Source of the DNA: CBDCUC01 sp965222485
Lineage (GTDB): Bacteria; Pseudomonadota; Alphaproteobacteria; Rhizobiales; Hyphomicrobiaceae
Assembly: GCA_965222485.1 (NCBI GenBank)
Contig: CBDCUC010000040.1
Span: 558,001 to 622,000, forward strand
Reading direction: 5' to 3'
DNA: 64,000 nucleotides
Position numbers and translations under genes: made by a program. Under the pieces are notes generated by a model, which was not told the origin of the DNA, searched no databases, and saw nothing but the letters and a program-made list of their open reading frames with translations. This document shows, piece after piece, positions 36,162 through 45,245 of the stretch (positions are counted from its first letter, which is position 1; the number at the start of each line of letters is the position of its first letter).

Positions 36162-39100
36162 TCAACCGCGGCCGTCAAACAGCTTTAGTTGCCGTTCGTC
36201 CTGCCCCTTGGTCTCATGCGCCAGCTGCTCGATGCGGTCGAAGGGCACCTGCTCCGCCGAAATGAGCGAGCGTTGCGCCTTCATGGAGCGCACCAGCCCT
36301 TCCTGTACGAGGTGGAATTCACCGACGGTCTGTCCCGGCAATACGGCAGCTGCGTCAAGGCCGCTTTCAGATTGGAAGGCTGCCTTGAGTTTACGCAGGG
36401 CTGTATCTTCGCGTACCCGGCCGATAAACCAGCTCGTGATCTGATCGCGGCTCTTATAGTCGAGATCGCCAGGAGACTGCGTCGCGAGCATCAAGCCAAG
36501 GCCTGCGGACCTGGCGCGTTTGAGCAGACTTTGTAGCGGTTCCGCCGTTGCCGGTTTGGCTTGGGCCGGTATGTAAAGGTCGGCCTCGTCGAACATGACG
36601 ACGGCTTGTAGCTCATCGTTCGGGTTGCGTTGGCAGAAGCGCAACGCTTCCGACAGGAATTGCGCAACCCAGAAAAGAATGTTTTCGTTGTCGCCCAAAA
36701 AGCCGGTGTAGACGACGGAAAGACGTGTGCGGCCTTCACGTGCGAACTCGCCAAGTCCCAACAGCGATTCCATCCGCAACGATTCACCGCCGCCTTCAAA
36801 CATTGCAGAGTTGCGGTGCCTCAGGCTGTCCAACTGTGCCACGAGATCACGGCGCAGCTTGCCTGAGGGGTCCATGCGCTGGGTGAGGTCGGTAAGCTCA
36901 GGATGCTCGTCTTCCAAAAGATCGATCAGGTCAGCAAGCGTCACTTCGCTGGAAGATACCGAACCAAGAATTTTCAATGCGACCGACAACACACCCGACT
37001 GCTTCTGATGCGTGGCCGAATTCCTCAAATGCAGCATGTCACCAAGCGCGGCAGCCGACAGATTGGCGAGCAACTGCTGTTCGTGCTCGGGCAATTCATT
37101 GATACCGTTTGGCAGGAGGGTGATGGAAATCGGACGTCCCGACGCACGGCCAGGCGTGTAGACCGCCACGTCTATTGCATCGGCGAGTTTCTCACGCTCC
37201 GACTGGCGTTCGCTGAATTCGTCTGTCTGCGCCCGCCACACATCCGGATTGGCATAGCTGCACAGGTCGCCTTTGCGATCGATAAGAACCGCGGGAATTC
37301 CGCGTAGCAACAGCTGCTCGATTAGGCTTAAGGCAAGTGTTGTTTTACCCGAGCCAGAACCACCCAGAACCGCCGCGTGCCGCTTTAGAACACTTGTGTT
37401 AAGCGTAATCGGTTTGCCGCTCGCTTGGATGTCGCGACCGGCATAGATACTGCCGTGCGCATAGCCATCCTCATCGAGGATAACAGACAGCGGCAGTTCA
37501 TCTTCCTTGGCACTATCGGCATCTGCGTCGGCATTCTCCCAACCTGACGACCAAGGCACGACCTGTCCCGTGTCGCCTGCCTCATCATAACCAAGGCCGT
37601 CAAGATGCTGCTCCCCGACATCGACGGGAGCGGAAAATTCATCGCGCAGTGCCACTACTGTGCCACCAGGCTGCATGTCGTTTGCGGCTACACCGGCTGT
37701 GTTCGATGTTGTCGGACGCGCGGCTGTTGCCGGGCGTTGCAAGTTGCTGCCCAGCAAGTCGAGACGTAACAATTGGACAACAGCCATTACATTCGAAAGC
37801 AGTTTGGCATTTTCAAACCATTTGCCGAAGCCGGGGTCGTTGCGGTGGTGGGCGTGAAACTCACGCACCATCATCATCCGCTCCCATTCCGGGATCGGTA
37901 CAAGAACCGAGCGTCCGCCCCCGTCGCGGAACTTGCGAAACGCCTGTGCGGTTTGGTTTTTCCTATTCGGCGGAAAGTCCGATGCCCTGAGCATGAAGCA
38001 CGCTTTGCCCTGCATCGCCGGCAGCACTTTGTCGAGTTGTCGCTTAAGCCCGCCTCCTTGCGTTGGCCGGTTACACAGGAACACGCGTGAATCAGAAGCT
38101 AAACCGGATTTGTGCGCGATGCTGATGTCGATCACGGGAAGGTCGTCGGCAATTTCAAGCCGCTTTACGTCCACACTGAGCGTGTCTGACCATTCATCCG
38201 CTGCCAGCGGCAGCGCTGCAACGAGAACGTCCATGAGTTCGTTATCGTCGGAGGGAATTTCCGCCTCCGACTGACTTTGAAAGCGCTCCCACATTTCGCG
38301 GTAATCGACCGGCGGGATTTCTGTCTCCGGCTCTGCAACAGATCCGGCATCAAACCCGAGCGCTGCTGCCAAGGTAGAGATGAAGCCGGGGTCTTCGCCC
38401 GCGGTCTCTTCAGGTGTCGGCTCAGTTTGAGTTCTTAGGCGGCTATGCGCATGCTCCAGAAGCCGGCGGGTAGACAGCCCCCCAAATTCTTCGAAGAACT
38501 GTGGACCGAAATACTGTGACGGATCCGGAAACTCCGGCCCGTCGCCATCCTCAGCTGCTTGGCATTCAAGACGCCGCGCGATGATAAGCCGTGCTTCTTG
38601 CGGCGTGCGGCTTTCCAGCAATGCCACGGGGCCGGCCTTCTCCACGCGATCGATGTAGGATTGGGCAAGAACGCCGCGCACCTGGCCATAAAAGTCTTCA
38701 AGGCAGGAGATGATAACGATAGCGTGCGGCAGCCGGTTGGCGATTTGAATGAGATCGCGCACAGCCTTTTGAAAACGCTCTTCGGCATTGTCGAAGAAGC
38801 GCAAGTCCTCAACCTGATCGATGCAGAACACGAGCGCGGCCTTGTCCACGGTCCACATCAGTGTTCCAAGTGCGGTTATAATCTCAAAGGACCGGTCCTC
38901 ACCGGTATTGGGATCAAGCGCACCAACCGCTTCCTGCGCCAGATCGGTAAGCTGGCGACCGTGCAGATACTGACGAATGCGCTGGTCGATGCGTGGATCG
39001 CGCCGCTGCAGATAGAGCAACGCACGCACGATATTGATATCGAGCTCGCTGTCGGAAAACGTCGGACTTGCGACAATGTCGTCGGCAACCTTGAGCACAA

Positions 39101-39608
39101 GTTTGGCCAGCGCAAACTCATCAAGCGGTGCATCGCGCAGCTCGTCCAGGTCTTCCTGCTGCAGCAACTCTGCATTAGAAACGATTTTGTCTGTTAGGCG
39201 CGACAGTGCGCTTTCGCCGTCTGCTCCGCCGTCCGGGCTGTATGGTTTTTCCAGTGAATGGACGAGCCGGCGCAAATAGTAGTCAGCATAATTGCCCACA
39301 TCCGGGGTCATCTGCGCGTAACCGAAATAGGCCGAACCGGCCCGATGCGCATCCGTCCTCAAGGCGCGAAGCAAATGGGTTTTTCCTGCACCCGATTGGC
39401 CGTGAAAGAGTAGGATGCGAGCCTGCGTGGCCGATGCGCCAGTCGTAATCGTCTCCAAAAGTTCAAAGAACTTCCTGCGCGCCTTGACATGCACCTGCTC
39501 GACATCCATCGGATCGGCCCGCCAGATGTCGTCTTCCCAGGTAATTGAGTGCTCGAAGGCCTGCGACAGCTTATCTTGAGTGTCTGCCTGTTGAGCGTCC
39601 TGCTTCAT
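36162..39608 (-). CDS. Double-ATPase protein: N-terminal AAA/STAND-like domain and C-terminal HerA/FtsK-like ATPase
   Basis: The ATG at 39606-39608 is used, with AAGGGA upstream; the preceding in-frame TTG is unlikely. The N-terminal ATPase has Walker A GQSGAGKT (about residues 70-77), Walker B VFCIDQVEDL (about 260-269) and a following IVIISCLED strand. The middle region (about 440-640) contains an alpha/beta module with VFLCNRPTQGGG and ACFMLRASDFPP. A low-complexity acidic linker follows. The C-terminal ATPase has Walker A GGSGSGKT (about 749-756), Walker B VVMFDEADLYIP (D1007, E1008) and a sensor-like ATQSPGDLD, the pattern of HerA/TraD-type DNA-pumping ATPases. The partner gene lies 39 bases upstream in the same operon. 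No named system is recognised. Confidence 0.82.
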   Translation of the reverse strand: MKQDAQQADTQDKLSQAFEHSITWEDDIWRADPMDVEQVHVKARRKFFELLETITTGASATQARILLFHGQSGAGKTHLLRALRTDAHRAGSAYFGYAQMTPDVGNYADYYLRRLVHSLEKPYSPDGGADGESALSRLTDKIVSNAELLQQEDLDELRDAPLDEFALAKLVLKVADDIVASPTFSDSELDINIVRALLYLQRRDPRIDQRIRQYLHGRQLTDLAQEAVGALDPNTGEDRSFEIITALGTLMWTVDKAALVFCIDQVEDLRFFDNAEERFQKAVRDLIQIANRLPHAIVIISCLEDFYGQVRGVLAQSYIDRVEKAGPVALLESRTPQEARLIIARRLECQAAEDGDGPEFPDPSQYFGPQFFEEFGGLSTRRLLEHAHSRLRTQTEPTPEETAGEDPGFISTLAAALGFDAGSVAEPETEIPPVDYREMWERFQSQSEAEIPSDDNELMDVLVAALPLAADEWSDTLSVDVKRLEIADDLPVIDISIAHKSGLASDSRVFLCNRPTQGGGLKRQLDKVLPAMQGKACFMLRASDFPPNRKNQTAQAFRKFRDGGGRSVLVPIPEWERMMMVREFHAHHRNDPGFGKWFENAKLLSNVMAVVQLLRLDLLGSNLQRPATAARPTTSNTAGVAANDMQPGGTVVALRDEFSAPVDVGEQHLDGLGYDEAGDTGQVVPWSSGWENADADADSAKEDELPLSVILDEDGYAHGSIYAGRDIQASGKPITLNTSVLKRHAAVLGGSGSGKTTLALSLIEQLLLRGIPAVLIDRKGDLCSYANPDVWRAQTDEFSERQSEREKLADAIDVAVYTPGRASGRPISITLLPNGINELPEHEQQLLANLSAAALGDMLHLRNSATHQKQSGVLSVALKILGSVSSSEVTLADLIDLLEDEHPELTDLTQRMDPSGKLRRDLVAQLDSLRHRNSAMFEGGGESLRMESLLGLGEFAREGRTRLSVVYTGFLGDNENILFWVAQFLSEALRFCQRNPNDELQAVVMFDEADLYIPAQAKPATAEPLQSLLKRARSAGLGLMLATQSPGDLDYKSRDQITSWFIGRVREDTALRKLKAAFQSESGLDAAAVLPGQTVGEFHLVQEGLVRSMKAQRSLISAEQVPFDRIEQLAHETKGQDERQLKLFDGRG

Positions 39609-39647
39609 CAAAATTCAGTCCCTTGAGCAATTTAAAAGTCGGATAGC

Positions 39648-40871
39648 CTAATCGGCCTCCTCGACGCGTACATAGTGCCACGTCGTATTTTTGTAGCTGA
39701 TCGCGGAGGCGTCCAACTCGGCAATGGCTCCCTTTTGCTTCAGGTCCGCTGAAGCAAGAACCAGCAATCCTGTACGGTGTGCTTCGGCGAGCATGCATTT
39801 GAACTCGATCTCGGATAGCCCCCACTCCGGACGCTCCGCCGACACCACGTTCCACACGTGTGCAATCATCGCTTTGCGGTTGCCTGGCCAGCCTTCGGAG
39901 CACGTGCGCGCGGCCGCCTGAACACAGCGCGCGAACGTTTTTGGGTCGGGTCGATTCTGTTGCTGAGGTCTCGCCGCTCCACCGGGCAGCCCGGTGTCAT
40001 TGGCCGCTGCAGGCAAGGGCGGGTTCGCTGCACGATTACTGTCGTGCCGGTGGATCGATTTCTTTGTTCGCGCTGCACCGGTCGCGGGCAGTTTCGCTCT
40101 TTTGTCCTCAGAACTTTTATCGTTGCGCCCCACCGCATGCGAAAGCGCACGTGTAAAAAGCGTACGAAGAATAGCGCTTCGCAGCGAGTCCAGATCAGTC
40201 TGACGAGCATCGATGGCTTCTGCTGCGAGCCCGGCGATCAGCCTCCCATCCGTACCGAAATCCCGTGGTCGCGCCGACAGTTGCCCGGCAAGCATTCGGC
40301 CGGCTTTTGCCGAAAATCCCGTTCCCCCGCCAAGGCCTGTCTTGATCTTATTGCCAAACGCGCGCTCAAGCGCCAACACCGCAAGTGCGGCCCGCAAGCT
40401 GGAAGGCGATTGATTGCCCTTAAGAGGCAGTCCAAAAGCCTGCTGCACAACGAGCGCACGCAGACCTTCGGGACGTTTGAGATGCTTTAATCTGGTCGCG
40501 CCCGGCGGCTCGAGCCCGAGCGCCTTGGCAATCAGGCGTCCATCACGCAAGTCCGCCCATGTTGCCTGGCTGGCACACTTGCGTCCGAGGAAGTCGTCGG
40601 CCGCTGAACGGCCCGCTGCCGTAACAGTAAGCCGCCCGCGCGATTCGGTTGCGAGCTGGTCGCTCAACAAGGCTGCCATTTCTTCGCCTGAACGCGCCCG
40701 CCATTCGCCCGGCGATAGCTTGTGGGACACATGCCCGCTCAGGTCGCGCACCATCTCCGCGCGGGTTGCACCGTTGTTCGCTGCCACACGCAGCAACACC
40801 AACGAGCGCAGCAACGGCAGCGAGACTGACGCATGCGCCGTCGGGTCTGATGGGGCTTTAAGGGCCGGCAT
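39648..40871 (-). CDS. Winged-helix-like partner protein of the double-ATPase (407 aa)
   Basis: AGGAG stands nine bases before the ATG at 40869-40871. The N-terminus (about residues 18-75) reads like a winged helix (LLRSLVLLRVAANNGATRAE; LTVTAAGRSAADD). A helical middle part follows (about 90-250). A Pro/Asn/Arg-rich linker (about 260-310) leads to a C-terminal domain with GWPGNRKAMIAHVWNVV, GLSEIEFKCMLAEAHRTG and a final KNTTWHYVRVEE, again compatible with a winged helix. The protein is basic in the linker, consistent with DNA binding. It is the first gene of a two-gene operon with the HerA-type ATPase, whose start follows after about 40 bases. I know of no assigned function. Confidence 0.7.
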   Translation of the reverse strand: MPALKAPSDPTAHASVSLPLLRSLVLLRVAANNGATRAEMVRDLSGHVSHKLSPGEWRARSGEEMAALLSDQLATESRGRLTVTAAGRSAADDFLGRKCASQATWADLRDGRLIAKALGLEPPGATRLKHLKRPEGLRALVVQQAFGLPLKGNQSPSSLRAALAVLALERAFGNKIKTGLGGGTGFSAKAGRMLAGQLSARPRDFGTDGRLIAGLAAEAIDARQTDLDSLRSAILRTLFTRALSHAVGRNDKSSEDKRAKLPATGAARTKKSIHRHDSNRAANPPLPAAANDTGLPGGAARPQQQNRPDPKTFARCVQAAARTCSEGWPGNRKAMIAHVWNVVSAERPEWGLSEIEFKCMLAEAHRTGLLVLASADLKQKGAIAELDASAISYKNTTWHYVRVEEAD

Positions 40872-41266
40872 CTGGCACGTCTCCTGGATAAACGAACTCG
40901 ACGGCTTTCACCTGTGCAGCCATTGGCCCTCAGGCCGGCCAACACAGGGAACCATCGTTTCCGGACGCGCGAATCACCGGACTCCACCGCCAAACTATTG
41001 ACGATTGCAGGCACACGTTAAAGAGGGAGATTAATTTTTCTGAGGAATTAGCAGACCGCCGTGGCCTGATTGTCAGCCTGTGGGGATCAGGAGACGCCGA
41101 TCATGACAGTTGGGTCGGCTTAGTGAGGCGCATCATTTGCGAAACGCCAATTGGCTTTTGCGAAATGCCCATTGGTCCGGCATTGCGGTGAACTCTCGTG
41201 AAAAGGCAGAGGCGCATGACTGGGTCGTGCCGAAAAGACCATGCCAATCAGCCCGCGAACGACGCC
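40872..41266. other. Promoter region of the ATPase operon
   Basis: These 395 bases between the small gene at 41267-41479 and the winged-helix gene contain no supported gene. They hold the 21-bp direct repeat at 41136-41175 and should contain the operon promoter. Confidence 0.4.
41136..41175. promoter_or_regulatory. Two direct 19-bp repeats with 21-bp period (possible operator)
   Basis: TTTGCGAAACGCCAATTGG (41136-41154) is followed by TTTGCGAAATGCCCATTGG (41157-41175), differing at two positions. The period of 21 bp equals two helical turns, which suits two protein dimers on one DNA face. The repeats lie 265 bases upstream of the winged-helix/ATPase operon start and could control it. Confidence 0.45.
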
Positions 41267-41479
41267 CTAATGGCATTCTCCAGAGTGCCTCTCCGTGAGC
41301 GTTGTCATGAGGATGTCAATGGCATGTTCGACATGTGTAGCTGCAGCGCTCGTGGTCTCGTCCTGAACGAGTTGATCGTAGAACCTGGCAAGCAGCGCCA
41401 CAATGATCGGCAATGGCATATTCGCTAGTAGCTCTGGCGATGCTTGGTTGAGCAACATGTCGTAGGGATTTTGGGCCAT
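41267..41479 (-). CDS. Small helical protein (70 aa)
   Basis: The ATG at 41477-41479 has GGAG eight bases upstream. The product starts MAQNPYDMLLNQASPELLAN and is an all-helical acidic protein without a signal peptide. Its composition is protein-like, and the codon use is normal for the region. I do not recognise the family. It is on the same strand as the ATPase operon, but 395 bases separate them, so separate transcription is likely. Confidence 0.5.
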   Translation of the reverse strand: MAQNPYDMLLNQASPELLANMPLPIIVALLARFYDQLVQDETTSAAATHVEHAIDILMTTLTERHSGECH

Positions 41480-42089
41480 TTTGAAGTCTCCACCTCTCCC
41501 ACCGCTGACGTTGTCATTTGCCGCAAAACGTATTGACCAGCGCACGCCCAACGGCGAATCGCCTCCCAGGACAGCCTCATGCTAGAACTGCTCGCCCCTT
41601 CTCCCAATCGCACCTGCAAACAATCAATTGTTCTCTATGGGCATAAATAGCGTGCCCACGGGCAGGACCCGGCCCATCCGCACGATTGTGGTCGCACACG
41701 CAACCTTCACCGTCCGCCCCGCGAAAACACAGCTGCGAGCGAACGAACAGGCTCCGATACGATCGTCAGGTTTTTGCCGCCGCCGCGCCCAATTGGCGAC
41801 ACCAACGTAAGGCTTTATGGCAATCATGCGCCGGGGGCACGGCGGATCGCTCGTAAATATGAGCGTCCGGGCGGCTTGAGCGCATGGCTTTCCAAGCCCC
41901 TGGGGCCATGCAATTCGCGGCATAGTTCGCGTAAGTCAGGCCTACTGTCTTAACAGTCTCGACGGTCCGCTCGCACTCCGCGCGGGTATGGATTCGAATC
42001 GTAACGATTAATTAGCGTTAACGTGAAGTTAACAGGTTGGTGTGATGCTCAATATGTTTGCCGCTGCCTCATTTGCGGGAGTTAGAGTA
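41480..42089. other. Gene-poor stretch upstream of the CAP-domain lipoprotein gene
   Basis: A minus-strand frame of about 100 codons (41624-41923) and a plus-strand frame overlap, and neither has a clear ribosome binding site, so I do not call a gene. Just before the lipoprotein gene two GTTAAC sites (42017-42022 and 42028-42033) stand 11 bases apart, which may form a regulatory site. The gene's ribosome binding site CGGGAG is at 42076-42081. Confidence 0.4.
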
Positions 42090-42755
42090 ATGTATCGCGT
42101 CGCACTTTTGGTGTTTGCCGGCTTGGTCCTGGCTGCCTGCAGCATGAACACCGGGCCCATTTCTACAGGGTATGCCGAAAACCCGTCTGATACCGGGTCG
42201 ATAACCCGCATGCAGCCCTATCCGGGCGGGTCGTCCTCAAAGCGCACGCGTCGTAAGTCCGCTCGCAATACACGTGTTGCGGCGATTAATGACAAAGCGC
42301 CCAGCGGCACCTACCAAACGCCAACACAAGGTGCGTTAAGCGGTCGCGATTATTCTCGCACCACATTGCAACCTTCCTTCGCGCGCGACCTCATCAACCA
42401 ATATCGCGTTGAGAACGGCCTGAAGCCGTTAAAGCTCAACGCTGAACTCACTGCCGCGGCAAAAGCCCACGCACGCGATCTGGCCAAATGGGACCGGATT
42501 TCCCATTACGGGTCTGATGGCTCAAACCCGTGGGACCGCGTCAAACGTGCCGGTTACAAAGCCCGCTTGGCAGCTGAAAATGTTGGGACTGGTCAGACTT
42601 CATTCGAAGAGGTTCTGAAAGGTTGGAAGGCCAGCGAAGGGCACAACAAGAACCTGTTGTTGGCGGATGCCGAGCACATGGGCATAGCGCTCGTGCAGGA
42701 TCCGAAGACCGAGTTCCGTTCGTTCTGGGCGTTGGTGCTCGGCGCCTCTATGTAG
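42090..42755 (+). CDS. CAP (SCP/PR1)-domain lipoprotein
   Basis: The ATG at 42090, with CGGGAG eight bases upstream, opens a lipoprotein signal with the lipobox VLAA-C17. A Ser/Arg/Thr-rich linker follows. The CAP domain (about residues 105-221) has ARDLINQYRVENGLKPL, AAAKAHARDLAKWDRISHYG, AAENVGTGQTSFEEVLKGW, EGHNKNLLLADAEHMGIAL and the final RSFWALVLGA. The His and Glu residues typical of bacterial CAP domains are present (SHYG, AAENVG and EHMGIAL). Such proteins are exported and their role in bacteria is mostly unknown. Confidence 0.88.
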   Translation: MYRVALLVFAGLVLAACSMNTGPISTGYAENPSDTGSITRMQPYPGGSSSKRTRRKSARNTRVAAINDKAPSGTYQTPTQGALSGRDYSRTTLQPSFARDLINQYRVENGLKPLKLNAELTAAAKAHARDLAKWDRISHYGSDGSNPWDRVKRAGYKARLAAENVGTGQTSFEEVLKGWKASEGHNKNLLLADAEHMGIALVQDPKTEFRSFWALVLGASM

Positions 42756-42807
42756 AAAACCCAGCGAACGGGTGCGTGCCGGTCTTTCTATATCTGCTGA
42801 CGCGCGC

Positions 42808-44286
42808 CTAAAGATTACGCCAGATCGCAATATCCATTGACAGCCTGCTGCGCACGACGGCGTAAGCCAGCATCGAGGCCGCGACAAGCGACAGCGACGT
42901 GGCAAGTGCTGCACCCAGCAAACCCAACCACGGCACGAAGAGCAGGTTCAGCACGACATTCAACACCGCACTCGCAGCCAGCAGCGCTGCACAGCGCCTC
43001 TGTTCGCCCAGCATGTTGAGCAGGAATTCGGCCGGTCCCATCGCAGACCGGAACAAAAACCCGACCACCAGCACCAGCATGACAGGGTAGCCGCTCGCAA
43101 ATTCCGGCCCGAACAGCCACAGCAGTGGTTTGCCAAGCGCCAGGATGAGCACGGCAGCAGCAAGCGAGGGCCAGAACGTCCAGCGAACCGCGTCGCGGAC
43201 GAATGAGCGCAGTTCTTTCTCATCGCCGCGTGCATTAAGCGCCGAAAACTGATTGGCAAACGCGCTGCCCACTGCGTAGTGGACGAACATTATGAGGGCC
43301 ATCGTCTTTGCCGCGGCAAAGTAGATGCCGGCGTCCATTGGGGTAAGAAATGTTGAGATAACCAGAACGTCCGTGTTCTGCAGCACAACTTCACATGCTG
43401 AGATCATTAGGAGTGGCGCTGAAATATGCGCCCAGCCAGCGACATCGTATGAGCGCTTGCCTGGCGGTACAATGTCAGCCAGTCGGCGCTTTAGGAGAGC
43501 ACGCTGCAGAATTGCCGACGATCCTGTAGCGACGATAGCGGCAATCGCGGCAGTCACCGCCGTTGTTGCAAAGCCGCTCGACCAAGCCAGCAACATCACG
43601 CCAATGATAACAATCGGGCGCATGATGTAGGGAGGAACGAGCGCGATCCCCATCCATGCCTGTCCACGCCCCACCCCGTCCTGCAGATCGCCAAGCGCAA
43701 AAAACGGTACGCACAGCAGCGCCAGGCTGACAGGTAAAACGTAGTGTTCCGGGATAAGGTCGCCTGCAAGCCACACACCCGAAATGCCTAGGGCTGCAAT
43801 AATTGCCCCGGTGCCGAAGGATGCAATCGCACCGCCGCGTAACAGGCCGCGTAGCAGGTCGAACCGGCCTTGTTCTTTGTACTCCGGAACCAGCCGGATT
43901 GCCGTCGTGCTAAGGCCAAGGTGCGCAAGCCCACCAAGAACGAGCACCCATGTCCAAGCAAATACGTAAATGCCGTATTCATGGCCGCCCATCCAGCGCG
44001 CCAGAACAATCTGCATGACGTAAAGCAACGCCGCGCTTGCCACGCGAACCGCAAATGCCGCAATCGCTGCGCGCTGGGTGCGTTGACGCGAATGCTTGGC
44101 AAACAGAAGGCTTTTGGCAAGCGATGGCAGTTCGCTCATCCGAGCCTTTAGTGCATGCATGGGCTCGCGCAAATCTGTCCGCGCCCGACCGGCATCCGCT
44201 GTGCGCGCGCCGGTCGGCGCTGGGCTTGCGCCAGCTGCGCCATATGCAGGCTTCATCGATGCAGGATTGGTTCTGAAATCCGTCAC
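42808..44286 (-). CDS. Polysaccharide/oligosaccharide flippase of the Wzx/MOP type
   Basis: The protein has 492 residues with an extended hydrophilic N-terminus (about 70 residues) and then about 12-14 membrane segments. The pattern ARWMGGHEYGIYVFAWTWVLVLGG near the start of the hydrophobic part, AGIYFAAAKTMALI in the middle and PVMLVLVVGFLFRSAMGPAEF later are typical of flippases for lipid-linked sugars. The GTG at 44284-44286 has AGG nine bases upstream and stands five bases after the stop of the small gene at 44292-44525, so the two are in one operon. ATGs further in are alternatives. No other capsule or O-antigen gene is nearby, so the substrate is unknown. Confidence 0.85.
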   Translation of the reverse strand: MTDFRTNPASMKPAYGAAGASPAPTGARTADAGRARTDLREPMHALKARMSELPSLAKSLLFAKHSRQRTQRAAIAAFAVRVASAALLYVMQIVLARWMGGHEYGIYVFAWTWVLVLGGLAHLGLSTTAIRLVPEYKEQGRFDLLRGLLRGGAIASFGTGAIIAALGISGVWLAGDLIPEHYVLPVSLALLCVPFFALGDLQDGVGRGQAWMGIALVPPYIMRPIVIIGVMLLAWSSGFATTAVTAAIAAIVATGSSAILQRALLKRRLADIVPPGKRSYDVAGWAHISAPLLMISACEVVLQNTDVLVISTFLTPMDAGIYFAAAKTMALIMFVHYAVGSAFANQFSALNARGDEKELRSFVRDAVRWTFWPSLAAAVLILALGKPLLWLFGPEFASGYPVMLVLVVGFLFRSAMGPAEFLLNMLGEQRRCAALLAASAVLNVVLNLLFVPWLGLLGAALATSLSLVAASMLAYAVVRSRLSMDIAIWRNL

Positions 44287-44291
44287 ACTGT

Positions 44292-44525
44292 TTAACCTTG
44301 CGAGAGCCTCATGCGCTCACGTTTGCGCACGGTCTCCGCGACGCCCGCCCAGGCCCAGGAACGGCCCGCGTCACCCTCTTGGCAATGAACGGAGGAAAAG
44401 AAGTCAGCCACCTCGGCGGCGTGGACCCCATGCCGCGCCTCAAGCGTGTCCGCCATAAACTGCACGTCGCGCGGACTGGGGGTGACGTCTTCGCTGTGTT
44501 GTTCGCTATGTTGCCAGGGTGTCAT
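44292..44525 (-). CDS. Small conserved protein (77 aa) upstream of the flippase
   Basis: From the ATG at 44523-44525 the product begins MTPWQHSEQHSEDVTPSPRD and continues with QFMADTLEARHGVHAAEVAD, FFSSVH, a short polar loop and SWAWAGVAETVRKRERMR. The first part is disordered. The rest looks like a conserved helical domain of 45 residues seen as a small protein in Hyphomicrobiales. Its function is unknown. The start of the flippase gene follows the stop by five bases. Confidence 0.65.
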   Translation of the reverse strand: MTPWQHSEQHSEDVTPSPRDVQFMADTLEARHGVHAAEVADFFSSVHCQEGDAGRSWAWAGVAETVRKRERMRLSQG

Positions 44526-44855
44526 GACTTTCACTTCGCCTCTTACGGGATTTTGGCCTAAGCAAAGCAAATTCAGCGCCAGTCCCGAAATAGCTCGGTG
44601 TTTACGCTGCGAACGCCGCAATTGCGTGGAAAAACCACAGTGCACCCTTGCGGAAAGTCTGATCGCAAGCTGACTGAACGCTCCAAATTGACACAAACCG
44701 GCCGCAGCGCCCCTGCAACCTGGGACAAACGGCCGTGGGAGGCCATACGCTGGCTGATCCGCATCTGCTGTCATCCAGGCCGGAATTGCCGTAGGCTATT
44801 CTACGCCGGCAGCAATCTCGATTGTTGCCGCACAACGGGCAAAAGGAGGTCCGCC
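44526..44855. other. Divergent promoter region
   Basis: About 330 bases lie between the divergent small genes. Apart from the strong ribosome binding site AGGAGGT at 44844-44850 I see no defined element and no repeat copy. Confidence 0.35.
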
Positions 44856-45245
44856 ATGACTATGCGCCCGATTGCAGATTGCCATTCGGGGGTTGCTTGG
44901 CGCTTTAGCAGAGCGGCACCAGTCACTGCCCGTCCACGGCATGTGATTGCCGCGGTCGCAGGCTTAACCCTGGTGATGGTGGCCACCGCCATTCCGTCCG
45001 CCCCCGGGCTGGCGCACAAATCACCTACGCACGGGCTCGTCCATGTGCTTGACGAAGAGTTCGCCGCGCCCGATGAGGCGCTGCCCGGCGAGGAACACGA
45101 TGGGCGCTCAGCGCCGAATTACAGCCCGCATTTCGACGACGACGATGTATTCCAGGATCCCTTCACGCGTCGCGACGATGATCTGCACGACGTCCCCCAG
45201 GGCTGCCCATACCGCAATAAGAAAAAGCTGGAGCTGATGGTTTAG
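44856..45245 (+). CDS. Hypothetical exported or membrane-anchored acidic protein (129 aa)
   Basis: The ATG at 44856 has a near-perfect ribosome binding site, AGGAGGT, five bases upstream. After a hydrophilic N-terminus with several Arg, a hydrophobic segment (about residues 34-52) is followed by the probable cleavage site PGLAHK. The rest is short, acidic and unstructured, with a DDDD run, a DDDL run and the end GCPYRNKKKLELMV. It could be a secreted metal-binding peptide, but that is a guess. The stop codon is immediately followed by repeat block 3. Confidence 0.55.
   Translation: MTMRPIADCHSGVAWRFSRAAPVTARPRHVIAAVAGLTLVMVATAIPSAPGLAHKSPTHGLVHVLDEEFAAPDEALPGEEHDGRSAPNYSPHFDDDDVFQDPFTRRDDDLHDVPQGCPYRNKKKLELMV

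Noticed and set aside
41624..41923. A 99-codon minus-strand frame upstream of the CAP-domain gene.
   Set aside because: There is no ribosome binding site and an equally long frame overlaps it on the other strand; neither looks like a protein.
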